This document shows positions 44,703-53,490 of a stretch of 64,000 bases of DNA, one piece after another. The stretch is from positions 42,544 to 106,543 of the forward strand of contig NZ_RCIO01000008.1 of the NCBI RefSeq assembly GCF_004000235.1, given 5' to 3'. The stretch comes from Mesorhizobium sp. Z1-4 (lineage in GTDB: Bacteria; Pseudomonadota; Alphaproteobacteria; Rhizobiales; Rhizobiaceae). How positions within the stretch are numbered: position 1 is the stretch's first letter; each line of letters starts with the position of its first letter. The notes below the pieces were generated by a model. That model ran no database searches. It saw only the letters and a program-made list of their open reading frames with translations, and was not told where the DNA came from. The position numbers and the translations under genes are program-made.

Positions 44703-46820
44703 ATGTCCAATCCCAGCACATTCCCTTCCATCGTTCCGCCCGTCGCGCCGAAGCGCCCTGTCGAGGACACGCGTCATGGCATCACGCGGACAGACGAATA
44801 TGCCTGGCTTCGCGCCGACAACTGGCAGGAGATGTTCAAGGATCCGAGCCTGCTCGATGCCGATATCCGCGCACATCTGGAAGCGGAAAACGCTTATCAG
44901 GAGAGCATGCTCGCAGATATTGAGGCGCTGCGAAAAACGCTGTTTTCGGAAATGAAGGGGCGGATAAAGGAAGACGATTCCTCCGTCCCGATGGCCGACG
45001 GTGAATACGCCTATGGCACCGGTTTCCGGGAAGGCGGCGAGCAGCCGCGCTACTTCCGGACAGCGCGCGACGGCGGCGAAGAACACGTCCTCCTCGACGG
45101 TGACGTGGAAGCCGAGGGCAAAGCCTATTTCCGGATCGGCGGCGTCGATCACTCCTCCGACCACAAGCGGCTTCTGTGGGGTTGCGACGACAAAGGCTCG
45201 GAATTCTACACGCTGCGCGTGCGTGACATTGCGACCGGCAAGGACCTGGAAGATGTGGTCAGCGATACCGGTGGGGGCGGCACGTGGGACGCGGCTAATG
45301 AAGGCTTCTTCTACACCGCCCTGGATCCGAACCACCGCCCTTCCAAGGTCTTCTATCACCATCTGGGCAGCACCGGTCCGGACAGACTTGTCTATGAGGA
45401 AACCGATCCCGGCTTCTTCATGGGCGTCGGCGGCACGCGCAACAACGATCACATTCTGATCGCCATCAACGACCACGAGACAACCGAGTATCGGCTCTTG
45501 CCGGCAAACGACCCGAATGCAGAACCTGTCGTGGTGGCGCCGCGCGAAACCGGACTTCAATACGAGCTCGAGGAAGGCGGAGATGTCTTCTTCATCCTCA
45601 CCAATGCCGACGGTGCGAAGGACTTCAAAATCATGTCGGCGCCAGCCAGCGATCCGTCGAGATCGAACTGGACCGAAATCGTGCCGCATGAGCCCGGCCG
45701 GCTCATCCTCTCCATTGTCGGCTTCAAGGATTATCTGGTTCGCCTGGAACGCAAGGACGGGTTGCCGCGCATCGTCATCCGTGAGCGTGCTTCGGGCACG
45801 GAGCATGCGATCGCTTTCGAGGAAGAAGCCTATTCGCTGGGCATCGGCGAATCGCTCGAATTCGATACCGAGGTCTTCCGCTTCAACTATTCCTCGATGA
45901 CGACGCCAGCGCAGGTATTCGACTACAATATGCGCACCCGTGAGCGCACTCTGCTCAAGACGCAGGAAGTGCCCTCAGGCCACGACCCGGACGACTATGT
46001 CACCCGCCGGCTGATGGCGCCCGCGCCCGACGGCGAGCTCGTACCGGTGTCTATCCTCCACCATCGCGACACGCCCCTGGACGGCAGCGCGCCGTGCCTG
46101 CTCTACGGTTACGGCGCATATGGCATCGCCATTCCCGCCTCGTTCAACACCAACTGCCTGTCGCTCGCCGACCGTGGGTTCATCTACGCCATCGCTCATA
46201 TTCGCGGCGGCAAGGACAAGGGTTACAGCTGGTACGAAGACGGCAAGAAGGACAATAAGGTCAATACCTTCACCGATTTCATTGCCGCATCGAATCATCT
46301 CGTTTCTGAGACCCTCACCGCGCATGACCGCATCGTCGCGCAAGGCGGATCGGCCGGCGGCATGTTGATGGGCGCCGTCGCGAACATGGCACCGGAAAAG
46401 TTCGGCGCGATCATCGCCGAGGTGCCGTTCGTCGATGTGCTCAATACAATGCTCGACGCTTCCTTGCCCCTCACCCCGCCGGAATGGCCCGAATGGGGAA
46501 ACCCGATTGAATCGGCCACCGACTATGAACGCATCGCGTCCTATTCGCCGTACGACAATGTCGGCGCGTATGACTATCCGCCGATCCTGGCGGTCGCCGG
46601 CCTTACCGATCCGCGCGTGACTTACTGGGAGCCGGCGAAGTGGGTGGCGCGGCTGAGGGACCGCAAGACAGGCGACAATCCCGTGCTGTTCCGCATCAAC
46701 CTGTCCGCCGGCCATGCCGGTGCGTCGGGAAGATTTTCGCGGCTGGAAGAAGTCGCGTTGAATTACGCCTTCGCGATCAGGGTCACGGGTGCCCGTCAGG
46801 AAGCGAAGGCACCTGCTTGA
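44703..46820 (+). CDS. ptrB: Oligopeptidase B (prolyl oligopeptidase family S9A)
   Basis: 705 residues: an N-terminal beta-propeller (about 75-410) and a C-terminal alpha/beta-hydrolase domain. The nucleophile sits in GGSAGGMLMGAVANM, the aspartate in AGLTDPRVTYWEPAKW and the histidine in AGHAGASGRF. It cleaves short peptides after basic residues in the cytoplasm. It starts 116 bases from the divergent SH3 gene and its last 38 bases overlap the convergent cytochrome gene. Confidence 0.94.
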   Translation: MSNPSTFPSIVPPVAPKRPVEDTRHGITRTDEYAWLRADNWQEMFKDPSLLDADIRAHLEAENAYQESMLADIEALRKTLFSEMKGRIKEDDSSVPMADGEYAYGTGFREGGEQPRYFRTARDGGEEHVLLDGDVEAEGKAYFRIGGVDHSSDHKRLLWGCDDKGSEFYTLRVRDIATGKDLEDVVSDTGGGGTWDAANEGFFYTALDPNHRPSKVFYHHLGSTGPDRLVYEETDPGFFMGVGGTRNNDHILIAINDHETTEYRLLPANDPNAEPVVVAPRETGLQYELEEGGDVFFILTNADGAKDFKIMSAPASDPSRSNWTEIVPHEPGRLILSIVGFKDYLVRLERKDGLPRIVIRERASGTEHAIAFEEEAYSLGIGESLEFDTEVFRFNYSSMTTPAQVFDYNMRTRERTLLKTQEVPSGHDPDDYVTRRLMAPAPDGELVPVSILHHRDTPLDGSAPCLLYGYGAYGIAIPASFNTNCLSLADRGFIYAIAHIRGGKDKGYSWYEDGKKDNKVNTFTDFIAASNHLVSETLTAHDRIVAQGGSAGGMLMGAVANMAPEKFGAIIAEVPFVDVLNTMLDASLPLTPPEWPEWGNPIESATDYERIASYSPYDNVGAYDYPPILAVAGLTDPRVTYWEPAKWVARLRDRKTGDNPVLFRINLSAGHAGASGRFSRLEEVALNYAFAIRVTGARQEAKAPA

Positions 46821-47709
46821 GGTATGCCGCGATGGCGGCGCGATCCCCGGGCTCGAGATTGGCGAGGTTCTTGATAACCGAAACCATCTCGCCGCCCGCG
46901 GAATCAAAATCCGGCGTGAAGCCAGAGTTCAGGTATTCGGCGATTTCGTCTTCCGACCAGCCCCCGACATCGCCGCCGGGCGTGATGTTCGGGATGGTGC
47001 CCTCGCCGGTGGCCGCGGGCGCGCCTGACAGCCAGGCATCATATTGCGTTCCGCCGAACATATCCCGCGGGGTGTGACATTCGCCGCAGTGGCCCGGCCC
47101 CTCGACAAGATATTTGCCGAGAACGACCGCATCGCTCACTTCCGCATCGAGTTCGACGACCTGCTTCTCGCGCATATAAAGCAGTTTCCAAAGCCCAAGT
47201 CCGCGGCGGATGTTGAACGGAAAGCCCAACTGGTGGTCGGGCGCCTTGCCTTCGACAGCGGGCAGCGTCTTCATGAACGCGTAGAGGTCTGCAATGTCCG
47301 CCGGGTCCATGCGCGTGTAGGAGGCGTAGGGGAAGGCCGGGTAATAATGCGCACCATCGGGCGAGATGCCGCGCTGCATCGCGTTGGCAAAATTCACCAG
47401 CGACCAGCCACCGATGCCGTCCGTCTTGTGGCTCGAAATGTTGGGGGCAACAAAGGTGCCGAAGGGGGTGGCGAGTTCGAGACCGCCGGCCAGCCGCAGC
47501 CGCTCCTCGCCCTCGGCCTTGGATTCAGCATGGCAGGACGCGCAGCCGGCCACCCAGAAAATGCGTTCGCCACGCGCCTCGGCCCCGTCAGAGACGGGGG
47601 CGATTCCGGCATCGTCCAGTGACCTCGGCGCCGAAAGAACCCACCCTGCAATGGCACCGAGGGCGGCCAGAACGACCGCCCCCGCAATCAGTTTGCGCAT
47701 AGATGGCAT
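46783..47709 (-). CDS. Di-haem c-type cytochrome
   Basis: 308 residues (an ATG at 47700 shortens it by 3). An N-terminal signal/anchor (KLIAGAVVLAALGAIAGWVL) is followed by two cytochrome c domains, with haem motifs CASCH (about residue 56) and CGECH (about 202) and distal methionine regions (KTDGIGGWSLVNFANAMQRG, WSEDEIAEYLNSGF). The layout resembles membrane-anchored alcohol/sorbitol dehydrogenase-type or photosynthesis-independent di-haem cytochromes. It is matured by the ccm genes at 3-7 kb and paired with the c'-type gene upstream. Confidence 0.92.
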   Translation of the reverse strand: MPSMRKLIAGAVVLAALGAIAGWVLSAPRSLDDAGIAPVSDGAEARGERIFWVAGCASCHAESKAEGEERLRLAGGLELATPFGTFVAPNISSHKTDGIGGWSLVNFANAMQRGISPDGAHYYPAFPYASYTRMDPADIADLYAFMKTLPAVEGKAPDHQLGFPFNIRRGLGLWKLLYMREKQVVELDAEVSDAVVLGKYLVEGPGHCGECHTPRDMFGGTQYDAWLSGAPAATGEGTIPNITPGGDVGGWSEDEIAEYLNSGFTPDFDSAGGEMVSVIKNLANLEPGDRAAIAAYLKQVPSLPDGHP

Positions 47710-47732
47710 CTTAGCGGGAATTGTCGGTCAGA

Positions 47733-48155
47733 CTAGAGGCGGTACGCCTCGTGACAGGAACCGCAATTGCTGGCGACGGTTCCAAAAACGGCCTGGAACG
47801 AGGCCAGATCCTGCGGATTGGCTGCAATGGCAGCTTCCACGTCGGCATCATACTTTTCATGGGCGGCCTTGAAGCCATCCATATCTTCCCAGATTTTCGG
47901 CGACGACTTGCCGCCTTCACTGCCAGCCGGCCATAGCGCGTCGATATCCAGCTTCTCCGCGTTGGCTTCCAGCGCCTGGAGGGCATCCATAACGGCTGCT
48001 GCGTCGAAAGGATTCTTCGCCTGCGCGATCGGAACCAGCACACGCATGGCGCCGCCGCGCTCCTTCATGTAGGCCTGCCGGTCCTCAACGGCGTCCGCCG
48101 ACGCGGCGGTCGTGCCGAGCAGGAGCATCGAGGCTGCAATTGCAAGGTACTTCAT
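47733..48155 (-). CDS. Cytochrome c' / c-556 family protein
   Basis: 140 residues from ATG 48155 with a GGAG ribosome site. A signal peptide (about 1-20) and a four-helix bundle end in the haem motif CGSCHEAYRL, the C-terminal placement typical of cytochrome c'/c-556. It is periplasmic and probably a small electron carrier or gas-binding protein. It lies 23 bases upstream of the di-haem cytochrome gene on the same strand, so they are likely co-transcribed. Confidence 0.93.
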   Translation of the reverse strand: MKYLAIAASMLLLGTTAASADAVEDRQAYMKERGGAMRVLVPIAQAKNPFDAAAVMDALQALEANAEKLDIDALWPAGSEGGKSSPKIWEDMDGFKAAHEKYDADVEAAIAANPQDLASFQAVFGTVASNCGSCHEAYRL

Positions 48156-48288
48156 CAATTCGACTCCGTGGCTTTAACATCCGCTAGCGCGGGACTTCGA
48201 TCATGGCGGATACACCGCCACGGGAAAGTCAAATCACCTGACTTGAAAATCACGCTTGCGTTATCTCCACGCCTGGCCTGAAACAAAA

Positions 48289-48312
48289 AAAGCTCCGGCG
48301 AACCGGAGCTTT
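48289..48312 (-). terminator. Rho-independent terminator of sodB
   Basis: A 10-bp perfect stem (AAAGCTCCGG with CCGGAGCTTT) with a CGAA loop, followed on the minus strand by a continuous T-run. It begins 22 bases after the sodB stop codon. The stem A/T ends also make it usable in the plus direction. Confidence 0.9.
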
Positions 48313-48334
48313 CTTGATTCCGTATAAGCGCCGA

Positions 48335-48937
48335 TCAGGCGCCGGACTTTTCGTAGAGTTCCAGCACGTAATCCCAGTTGATGAGATTGTCGACAAACGC
48401 CTCGAGGTATTTCGGCCGCGCGTTGCGGTAGTCGATGTAATAGGAGTGTTCCCACACGTCGACACCAAGGATCGGCGTTGCGCCATGAACAAGCGGGTTT
48501 TCGCCGTTCGGCGTTTTCATGATCTCAAGCTTGCCGTTCTTCACGGCGACCCAGGCCCAGCCGGAGCCGAACTGGGTTGCGCCAGCGGCTTGAAAGTCAG
48601 CCTTGAATTTGTCGTAGCCGCCAAGATCGCTGTCGAACGCGCTCTGAAGCTTGCCCGGCAGGTTCTTCCCGCCGCCGCCTTTCTTCATCCACTTCCAGAA
48701 ATGGACGTGGTTGTAGTGCTGCGCCGCGTTGTTGAAGAGACCCGCGTTGGAGCCATGAGAGGCTTTGACAATCTCCTCGAGCGACTTGCCCGACATGCCG
48801 GCTTCTTCGGCAAGCTTGTTGCCGTTGTCGACATAGGCCTTGTGGTGCTTGTCGTGGTGGTATTCCAGCGTTTCCTTCGACATGTAAGGCTGCAGCGCCT
48901 CGTAGTCGTAGGGCAGCTCGGGAAGTTCAAATGCCAT
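48335..48937 (-). CDS. sodB: Iron/manganese superoxide dismutase
   Basis: 200 residues from ATG 48937 (MAFELPELPYDYEALQPYMS) with a GAAGGGAG ribosome site; 10 extra upstream codons are rejected. Metal ligands lie in TLEYHHDKHHKAYVDN, AAQHYNHVHFWKWM and VDVWEHSYYIDY. The family converts superoxide to peroxide in the cytoplasm. The sequence is of the Fe-type cluster (AQHYNHVHFW), although metal preference cannot be fixed from the sequence alone. Confidence 0.95.
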   Translation of the reverse strand: MAFELPELPYDYEALQPYMSKETLEYHHDKHHKAYVDNGNKLAEEAGMSGKSLEEIVKASHGSNAGLFNNAAQHYNHVHFWKWMKKGGGGKNLPGKLQSAFDSDLGGYDKFKADFQAAGATQFGSGWAWVAVKNGKLEIMKTPNGENPLVHGATPILGVDVWEHSYYIDYRNARPKYLEAFVDNLINWDYVLELYEKSGA

Positions 48938-49069
48938 TGCGGGTCTCCCTTCGGTATGATCATTCATGTGCGCGGACGTACTCGGCGTGGGCAGCCGGTG
49001 CTACGTCAACTCGGTTGCGGACATAAGACACCTTGGCGGCGATTTACAGGCCTGTTGACGTAATCGCAC

Positions 49070-49936
49070 TCAGGCGTGCGCCCAGTCCCAATAAAGCTGA
49101 CGCGCTTTCTTCGCCACCGGACCGGCCTGCAAATGTCGGTCTTCGACACGTGTGATCGGCACAACCTTCGAGTGGTTGCCGGTCGAAAACACCTCGTCGG
49201 CATCCATGAAGTCCTGGACCGAAAGTGTGCGTTCGTGCACTTCGATACCCGCTTCACCGAGCAGCTTGATGATGCGCGAGCGTGTGATGCCGGACAGAAA
49301 CGTGCCGTTCGGCGCCGGAGTCATAGCAACACCGTCCTTGACCAGGAAAATGTTTGAGGAGCCAGTCTCGGCAACGTTGCCCAGCATGTCGAGCACGAGT
49401 GCGTTGTCGAAGCCGCGCATCCGTGCGTCCATGATCGCGCGGCCGTTGTTGGGGTAAAGGCAACCGGCCTTGGCGTTGGTGGGCATGGTTTCGAAGGTCG
49501 GGCGACGAAACGGCGATACGGTGACCGAAAAACCGGTCGGCTCGATCATCGGCGCCTCGTAGAGACATAGGCAGAACCGCGTTGATTCGGGGTCGGCAGG
49601 CACGCCCATGTAGCCTCCGGCCTCGGCCCAGTACATCGGTCTGATATAGACCGCCGTCTTGCCATCAAACTTCTTCAGGCCCTCAGCCGTAAGGGCGGCG
49701 ATTTCTTCCGCAGCGACCGTGGGCTTCAGGCCCAGCGCGGTCGCAGACTGGTTGACGCGCTGGCAGTGGCGATCGAGGTCGGGAGAAACGCCTTCGAACC
49801 AGCGTGCGCCGTCGAATACGGTCGAACCCAGCCACATCGCGTGGCTGCGCGGTCCGATCAGCGGCACGTTTCCTTCGTGCCAGTCGCCATCGACAAAAGA
49901 CCAGGTGGTTGTTGGGGCTGCCGTCCCGTGGCTCAT
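49070..49936 (-). CDS. Branched-chain amino acid aminotransferase (class IV)
   Basis: 288 residues of the PLP fold-type IV family. The lysine lies in FETMPTNAKAGCLYPNNGRA, and further conserved parts are VFDGARWFEGVSPDLDRHC, IRPMYWAEAG and VAETGSSNIFLVKDG, FLSGITRSRIIKLLGE. It is likely a branched-chain aminotransferase (IlvE-like) paralog of the rhizobial type. D-amino acid transaminase or aminodeoxychorismate lyase are less likely given length and motifs. Confidence 0.88.
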   Translation of the reverse strand: MSHGTAAPTTTWSFVDGDWHEGNVPLIGPRSHAMWLGSTVFDGARWFEGVSPDLDRHCQRVNQSATALGLKPTVAAEEIAALTAEGLKKFDGKTAVYIRPMYWAEAGGYMGVPADPESTRFCLCLYEAPMIEPTGFSVTVSPFRRPTFETMPTNAKAGCLYPNNGRAIMDARMRGFDNALVLDMLGNVAETGSSNIFLVKDGVAMTPAPNGTFLSGITRSRIIKLLGEAGIEVHERTLSVQDFMDADEVFSTGNHSKVVPITRVEDRHLQAGPVAKKARQLYWDWAHA

Positions 49937-50074
49937 AAGAAAAATTCCCGCATCAGATTCCAGGCATGGAAGAGGCTTTCTCCGGCCACGTCAATCATTG
50001 TTCGCCCGGAAGTGATTGGCCCAGCCGCCGACGGCCTTGACCGGGCCCGGCCGTTGCGCTTCAACCGGTTCGTC

Positions 50075-50752
50075 ATGGCCACCCCCACACCACCCTACTC
50101 CGCCTATGTTTTCGACGCTTACGGCACGTTGTTCGACGTGCACGCCGCGGTGCGGCGCTTCGCCGGCGAGATCGGCCCGGACGGCCAGCAGCTCTCGGAT
50201 ATCTGGCGCGCCAAGCAGCTCGAATATTCCTGGGTCCGCACGCTCATGGGTGCGTATCAGGATTTCTGGGAGCTGACCGAGCAGGCGCTCGACTATGCAT
50301 TTGCCAAGGTTCCGAGCGCCGACAGGTTGCTGCGCCAGAAGCTGCTGGACGCCTATTGGAAGCTCGACTGTTACCCGGAGGTTCCGGCAATCCTGCGTGC
50401 GCTGAAGGCGGATGGTGCGAAGGTTGCGATCCTGTCCAACGGCTCACCTGCCATGCTGGAGGCCGCGGTCCGCTCCGCGGCGCTGGATACCGTCATCGAC
50501 GAGGTATTTTCTGTCGATGCGCTGCGCCGCTTCAAGACCGATCCTTCCGTCTATGAGACGGTAACAACGGCATGGCGCCTCTATCCGTCGAAGATTTCCT
50601 TTCAGTCCTCGAACAGGTGGGATATTGCGGGCGCCGCCAAGTTTGGTTTCCGGACAGTGTGGATCAACCGCACGGCGCAACCGGACGAATATTTCGACCT
50701 GAAACCGGAACTGATCCTGCCTTCGCTCGAAGGACTGACCAAAGCCACATGA
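50075..50752 (+). CDS. Haloacid dehalogenase, type II
   Basis: 225 residues from ATG 50075 (MATPTPPYSAYVFDAYGTLFD); a frame open further upstream has no signal. Motif 1 FDAYGTLFD with nucleophilic Asp, motif 2 LSNGSPAML, a lysine region RFKTDPSVYE and motif 3 SSNRWDIAGAAKFGFRTVWINR match L-2-haloacid dehalogenases, cytoplasmic HAD enzymes hydrolysing 2-haloalkanoic acids. The physiological substrate may differ. Divergent from the aminotransferase gene. Confidence 0.9.
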   Translation: MATPTPPYSAYVFDAYGTLFDVHAAVRRFAGEIGPDGQQLSDIWRAKQLEYSWVRTLMGAYQDFWELTEQALDYAFAKVPSADRLLRQKLLDAYWKLDCYPEVPAILRALKADGAKVAILSNGSPAMLEAAVRSAALDTVIDEVFSVDALRRFKTDPSVYETVTTAWRLYPSKISFQSSNRWDIAGAAKFGFRTVWINRTAQPDEYFDLKPELILPSLEGLTKAT

Positions 50753-50902
50753 TATCGACGCCCGGGCGTCTTGCGGCTTCCGCACGGCACACGGGTTAGC
50801 AATTCATTCACCAAGAATACGCACAATCGAGAACAGCAGAAATCGATGGGACGCGGCAGGCGCCCATTCACAGTTGACCGGCCAGCCTTTCGACGGGGAC
50901 CC

Positions 50903-51610
50903 ATGTCGCATTCCGATCAGTACGACTCGCATTTGACGAGGCGAGGATTTCTCGGTGCTTCCGCGGCGGGCGCTGTGTCGATCCTGTCGGCGGCATGCAC
51001 GACGAGGCGAGAGCCGCCAACACCGCCGGCACCGCCGCCTGCGCCGGAAAACTACCGTGTCATGTACGGCGAGAAGGTCGACAGCGGTTACGTGATTCCG
51101 GCAGTACCGATCGAGAAGGTCAATTCCAAATACTACCGCCAGGAAGTTCGCGACCCGACCGGCGAGGCGCCGGGCACCGTGGTCGTCGATACCTCAAGCC
51201 ACTTCCTCTATCTGGTTCTGCCCGGTGGGCGGGCGATGCGATATGGCGTCGGCCTCGGGCGTGCCGGCTTCGAGTGGTCGGGAGACGCCGTTATTCAGTG
51301 GAAGCGCAAATGGCCGACATGGACACCTCCGGCGGAGATGATCCTGCGCAAGCCCGAGCTCGAGAAATACAGCGCCGCCAATGGCGGGATGCCGCCCGGA
51401 CTCGACAATCCGCTGGGCGCCCGTGCGCACTACATCTTCAAGGATGGCGTGGACACGCTCTACCGCGTCCACGGCTCGCCAGAGTGGTGGTCAATCGGCA
51501 AGTCCGTCTCATCCGGCTGCGTCCGCATGATCAATCAGGACGTCATCGACCTTTATGACCGGGTCAAAAACGGCTCGAAGATCATCGTCGGTGGCGCCGG
51601 GGTTGCCTAG
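50903..51610 (+). CDS. L,D-transpeptidase (YkuD/ErfK family), TAT-type signal
   Basis: 235 residues from ATG 50903 (MSHSDQYDSHLTRRGFLGAS). A twin-arginine motif TRRGFLGAS and a cysteine after LSAAC suggest TAT export and possible lipidation. After a proline-rich stretch (EPPTPPAPPPAPENY) comes the YkuD domain with HGSPEWWSIGKSVSSGCVRM, catalytic Cys in SSGCVRM. It cross-links peptidoglycan or anchors proteins to it in the periplasm. Its 3' end overlaps the HerA-like gene by 4 bases. Confidence 0.93.
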   Translation: MSHSDQYDSHLTRRGFLGASAAGAVSILSAACTTRREPPTPPAPPPAPENYRVMYGEKVDSGYVIPAVPIEKVNSKYYRQEVRDPTGEAPGTVVVDTSSHFLYLVLPGGRAMRYGVGLGRAGFEWSGDAVIQWKRKWPTWTPPAEMILRKPELEKYSAANGGMPPGLDNPLGARAHYIFKDGVDTLYRVHGSPEWWSIGKSVSSGCVRMINQDVIDLYDRVKNGSKIIVGGAGVA

Positions 51611-53187
51611 CGCTTCAGGCTGCCCAGGATGCCACGCACGATCGCGCGGCCGAGCGATGAGCCGACAGAGCGTACCACCGATTTTATAGCTGCCTCCGTA
51701 ACCGACTGACGGTTCGAGGTTCTGCGCGTCGTGCGGCGGCGGGTGGTGGTCCGCCGGCGGCGGTCATCGTCGTCGTCGTCATCATCGAAATCTGGCAGCG
51801 TCCAGGGCGAACGCCTGCCACGCTCATCCTTGTCCTCCTCGCGCTCTTCGCGACGCCGCTCCTCTTCTTCAGCCCTTGCGGTCTTTTCGGCGCGCGCCTG
51901 GAGCAACTCAAATGCCGATTCACGGTCTACCGTTTCATCATATTGAGCAGCGACGGGGCTCACCGCCAGAATCTTGCGCCTTTCTTCTTCGCCGATCGGG
52001 CCCATGCGCGAGGATGGCGGGCGAATGAGCGTACGCTGCACCATCGACGGAATGCCCTTGGCCTGCAATGTGGAAACGAGTGCCTCACCTACACCGAGCT
52101 GCGTAATCGTCCTGAACGTGTCGAAATCCGGATTGGGACGGAAGGTATCGGCGGCAGTCCGGACTGCCTTTTCTTCGCGTGGCGTATAGGCGCGCAGCGC
52201 ATGCTGGATGCGGTTACCGAGCTGCGAAAGTACGGTTTCGGGTACGTCGAGCGGATTCTGCGTGACAAAAAACACGCTGACACCCTTGGAGCGGATCAGC
52301 CTGACGACCTGCTCGACGCGCTCGATCAGCGCAGGCGGCGCTTCGTCAAACAGAAGGTGCGCCTCGTCGAAGAAGAAGACCAGCCGAGGTTTGTCGGGAT
52401 CGCCGACTTCGGGCAATTCCTCGAACAGTTCCGACATCAGCCACAACAGGAAAGTCGCGTAGAGCCGCGGGTTCATCATCAGGCGATCCGCCGCCAGCAC
52501 GCTGATGGCGCCGCGGCCGTCGGGTGTCGTGCGCATAATGTCGGCAATGCGCAGCGCCGGCTCGCCGAAGAAATGTTCGCCGCCCTGATCTTCCAGAATG
52601 AGCAGGGAACGCTGAATGGCGCCGATCGACTGCTTCGAGACATTGCCGAACCGGCCGCTGATCTCGCCCGCACGTTCGGCCATGTTCTTCAGCAGCGCCT
52701 GAAGGTCCTTCATGTCGAGAAGCAGAAGCCCTTCCTCATCGGCGATGCGGAAGGCGATGTTCATCACACCTTCCTGTGCCTCGGTCAGGTTCATCAGGCG
52801 CGACAGAAGAAGCGGGCCCATCTCCGAGATCGTGGTACGAATCGGGTGACCTTTTTCACCGAACAAGTCCCAGAAGATGACCGGGAATTCCTGCATCTCA
52901 TACGGGTCGAGCTTGATCGTATTTGCACGGGCGGTGAGGAAATCCTTCTCCTCGCCCATTACCGCGATACCTGAGAGGTCGCCCTTCACGTCGGCGCAGA
53001 AAACCGGAACGCCCGCATTGGAAAAACCCTCAGAGAGGATCTGCAGCGTAACTGTCTTGCCGGTACCGGTGGCGCCCGTCACGATGCCATGCCTGTTGGC
53101 GTATTTCAGCAACAGCTCCTCGGCCTGCTGGTAGCTGTCGTCCGGTTTGCGACTTGCACCGATGAAAAGGCTCAGATTATCGCTCAT
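51607..53187 (-). CDS. HerA-like ATPase/helicase (DUF853, YjgR type)
   Basis: 526 residues. Walker A GIVTGATGTGKTVTLQILSEG, Walker B LVFFFDEAHLLFDEAP and VSVFFVTQNPLDVPETVLSQLGNR (arginine-finger region) identify the bacterial HerA-like C-terminal helicase family (YjgR). At about 440-505 lies a charged low-complexity tail: a glutamate/arginine block, a run of eight aspartates, then arginine/threonine repeats, followed by a hydrophobic C-terminal helix. Function is uncertain, probably DNA or protein processing. The poly-acid/poly-base tail is unusual. Confidence 0.9.
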   Translation of the reverse strand: MSDNLSLFIGASRKPDDSYQQAEELLLKYANRHGIVTGATGTGKTVTLQILSEGFSNAGVPVFCADVKGDLSGIAVMGEEKDFLTARANTIKLDPYEMQEFPVIFWDLFGEKGHPIRTTISEMGPLLLSRLMNLTEAQEGVMNIAFRIADEEGLLLLDMKDLQALLKNMAERAGEISGRFGNVSKQSIGAIQRSLLILEDQGGEHFFGEPALRIADIMRTTPDGRGAISVLAADRLMMNPRLYATFLLWLMSELFEELPEVGDPDKPRLVFFFDEAHLLFDEAPPALIERVEQVVRLIRSKGVSVFFVTQNPLDVPETVLSQLGNRIQHALRAYTPREEKAVRTAADTFRPNPDFDTFRTITQLGVGEALVSTLQAKGIPSMVQRTLIRPPSSRMGPIGEEERRKILAVSPVAAQYDETVDRESAFELLQARAEKTARAEEEERRREEREEDKDERGRRSPWTLPDFDDDDDDDDRRRRTTTRRRTTRRTSNRQSVTEAAIKSVVRSVGSSLGRAIVRGILGSLKR

Positions 53188-53490
53188 ACGTCTCTTTCGA
53201 AGGTTTGGGACGCTCGTTTCGTGAGCGTAACCCTATAGTAAGCCGGGCGCCCGGCCACAATGCCGAAGCGGTTTCGAGAATTTTCGGAGTGCATGCAACC
53301 ACTGGTTCACCGAACCGACCTTTGGCTTGTATGTGGCGACTTCGCGATTGCGACACAGCCGCCAGCCCCCTAATGTCTGATCAGCAGGCCACGCATGCGG
53401 GCGAGACACTGCGAGCCGGGCGCTGGTTATGCCAGTGCCCATCCGGCGTTTCGCTCTCCTGTCGCCTGCCCCGGCCGAATGGGAGACCAG
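53188..53490. other. Intergenic region between HerA-like and MutA-like genes
   Basis: 303 bases between divergent genes. No gene is supported, although short frames are open. A 14-bp perfect palindrome (GCCGGGCGCCCGGC) lies at 53242-53255, 55 bases upstream of the HerA-like start. The ATG chosen for the MutA-like gene lies at 53491 because GGGAG precedes it. Confidence 0.4.

Noticed and set aside
44631..45806. 391-codon minus-strand frame opposite the oligopeptidase gene
   Set aside because: Shadow of ptrB, which carries the catalytic GGSAGG motif and a full family-length protein.
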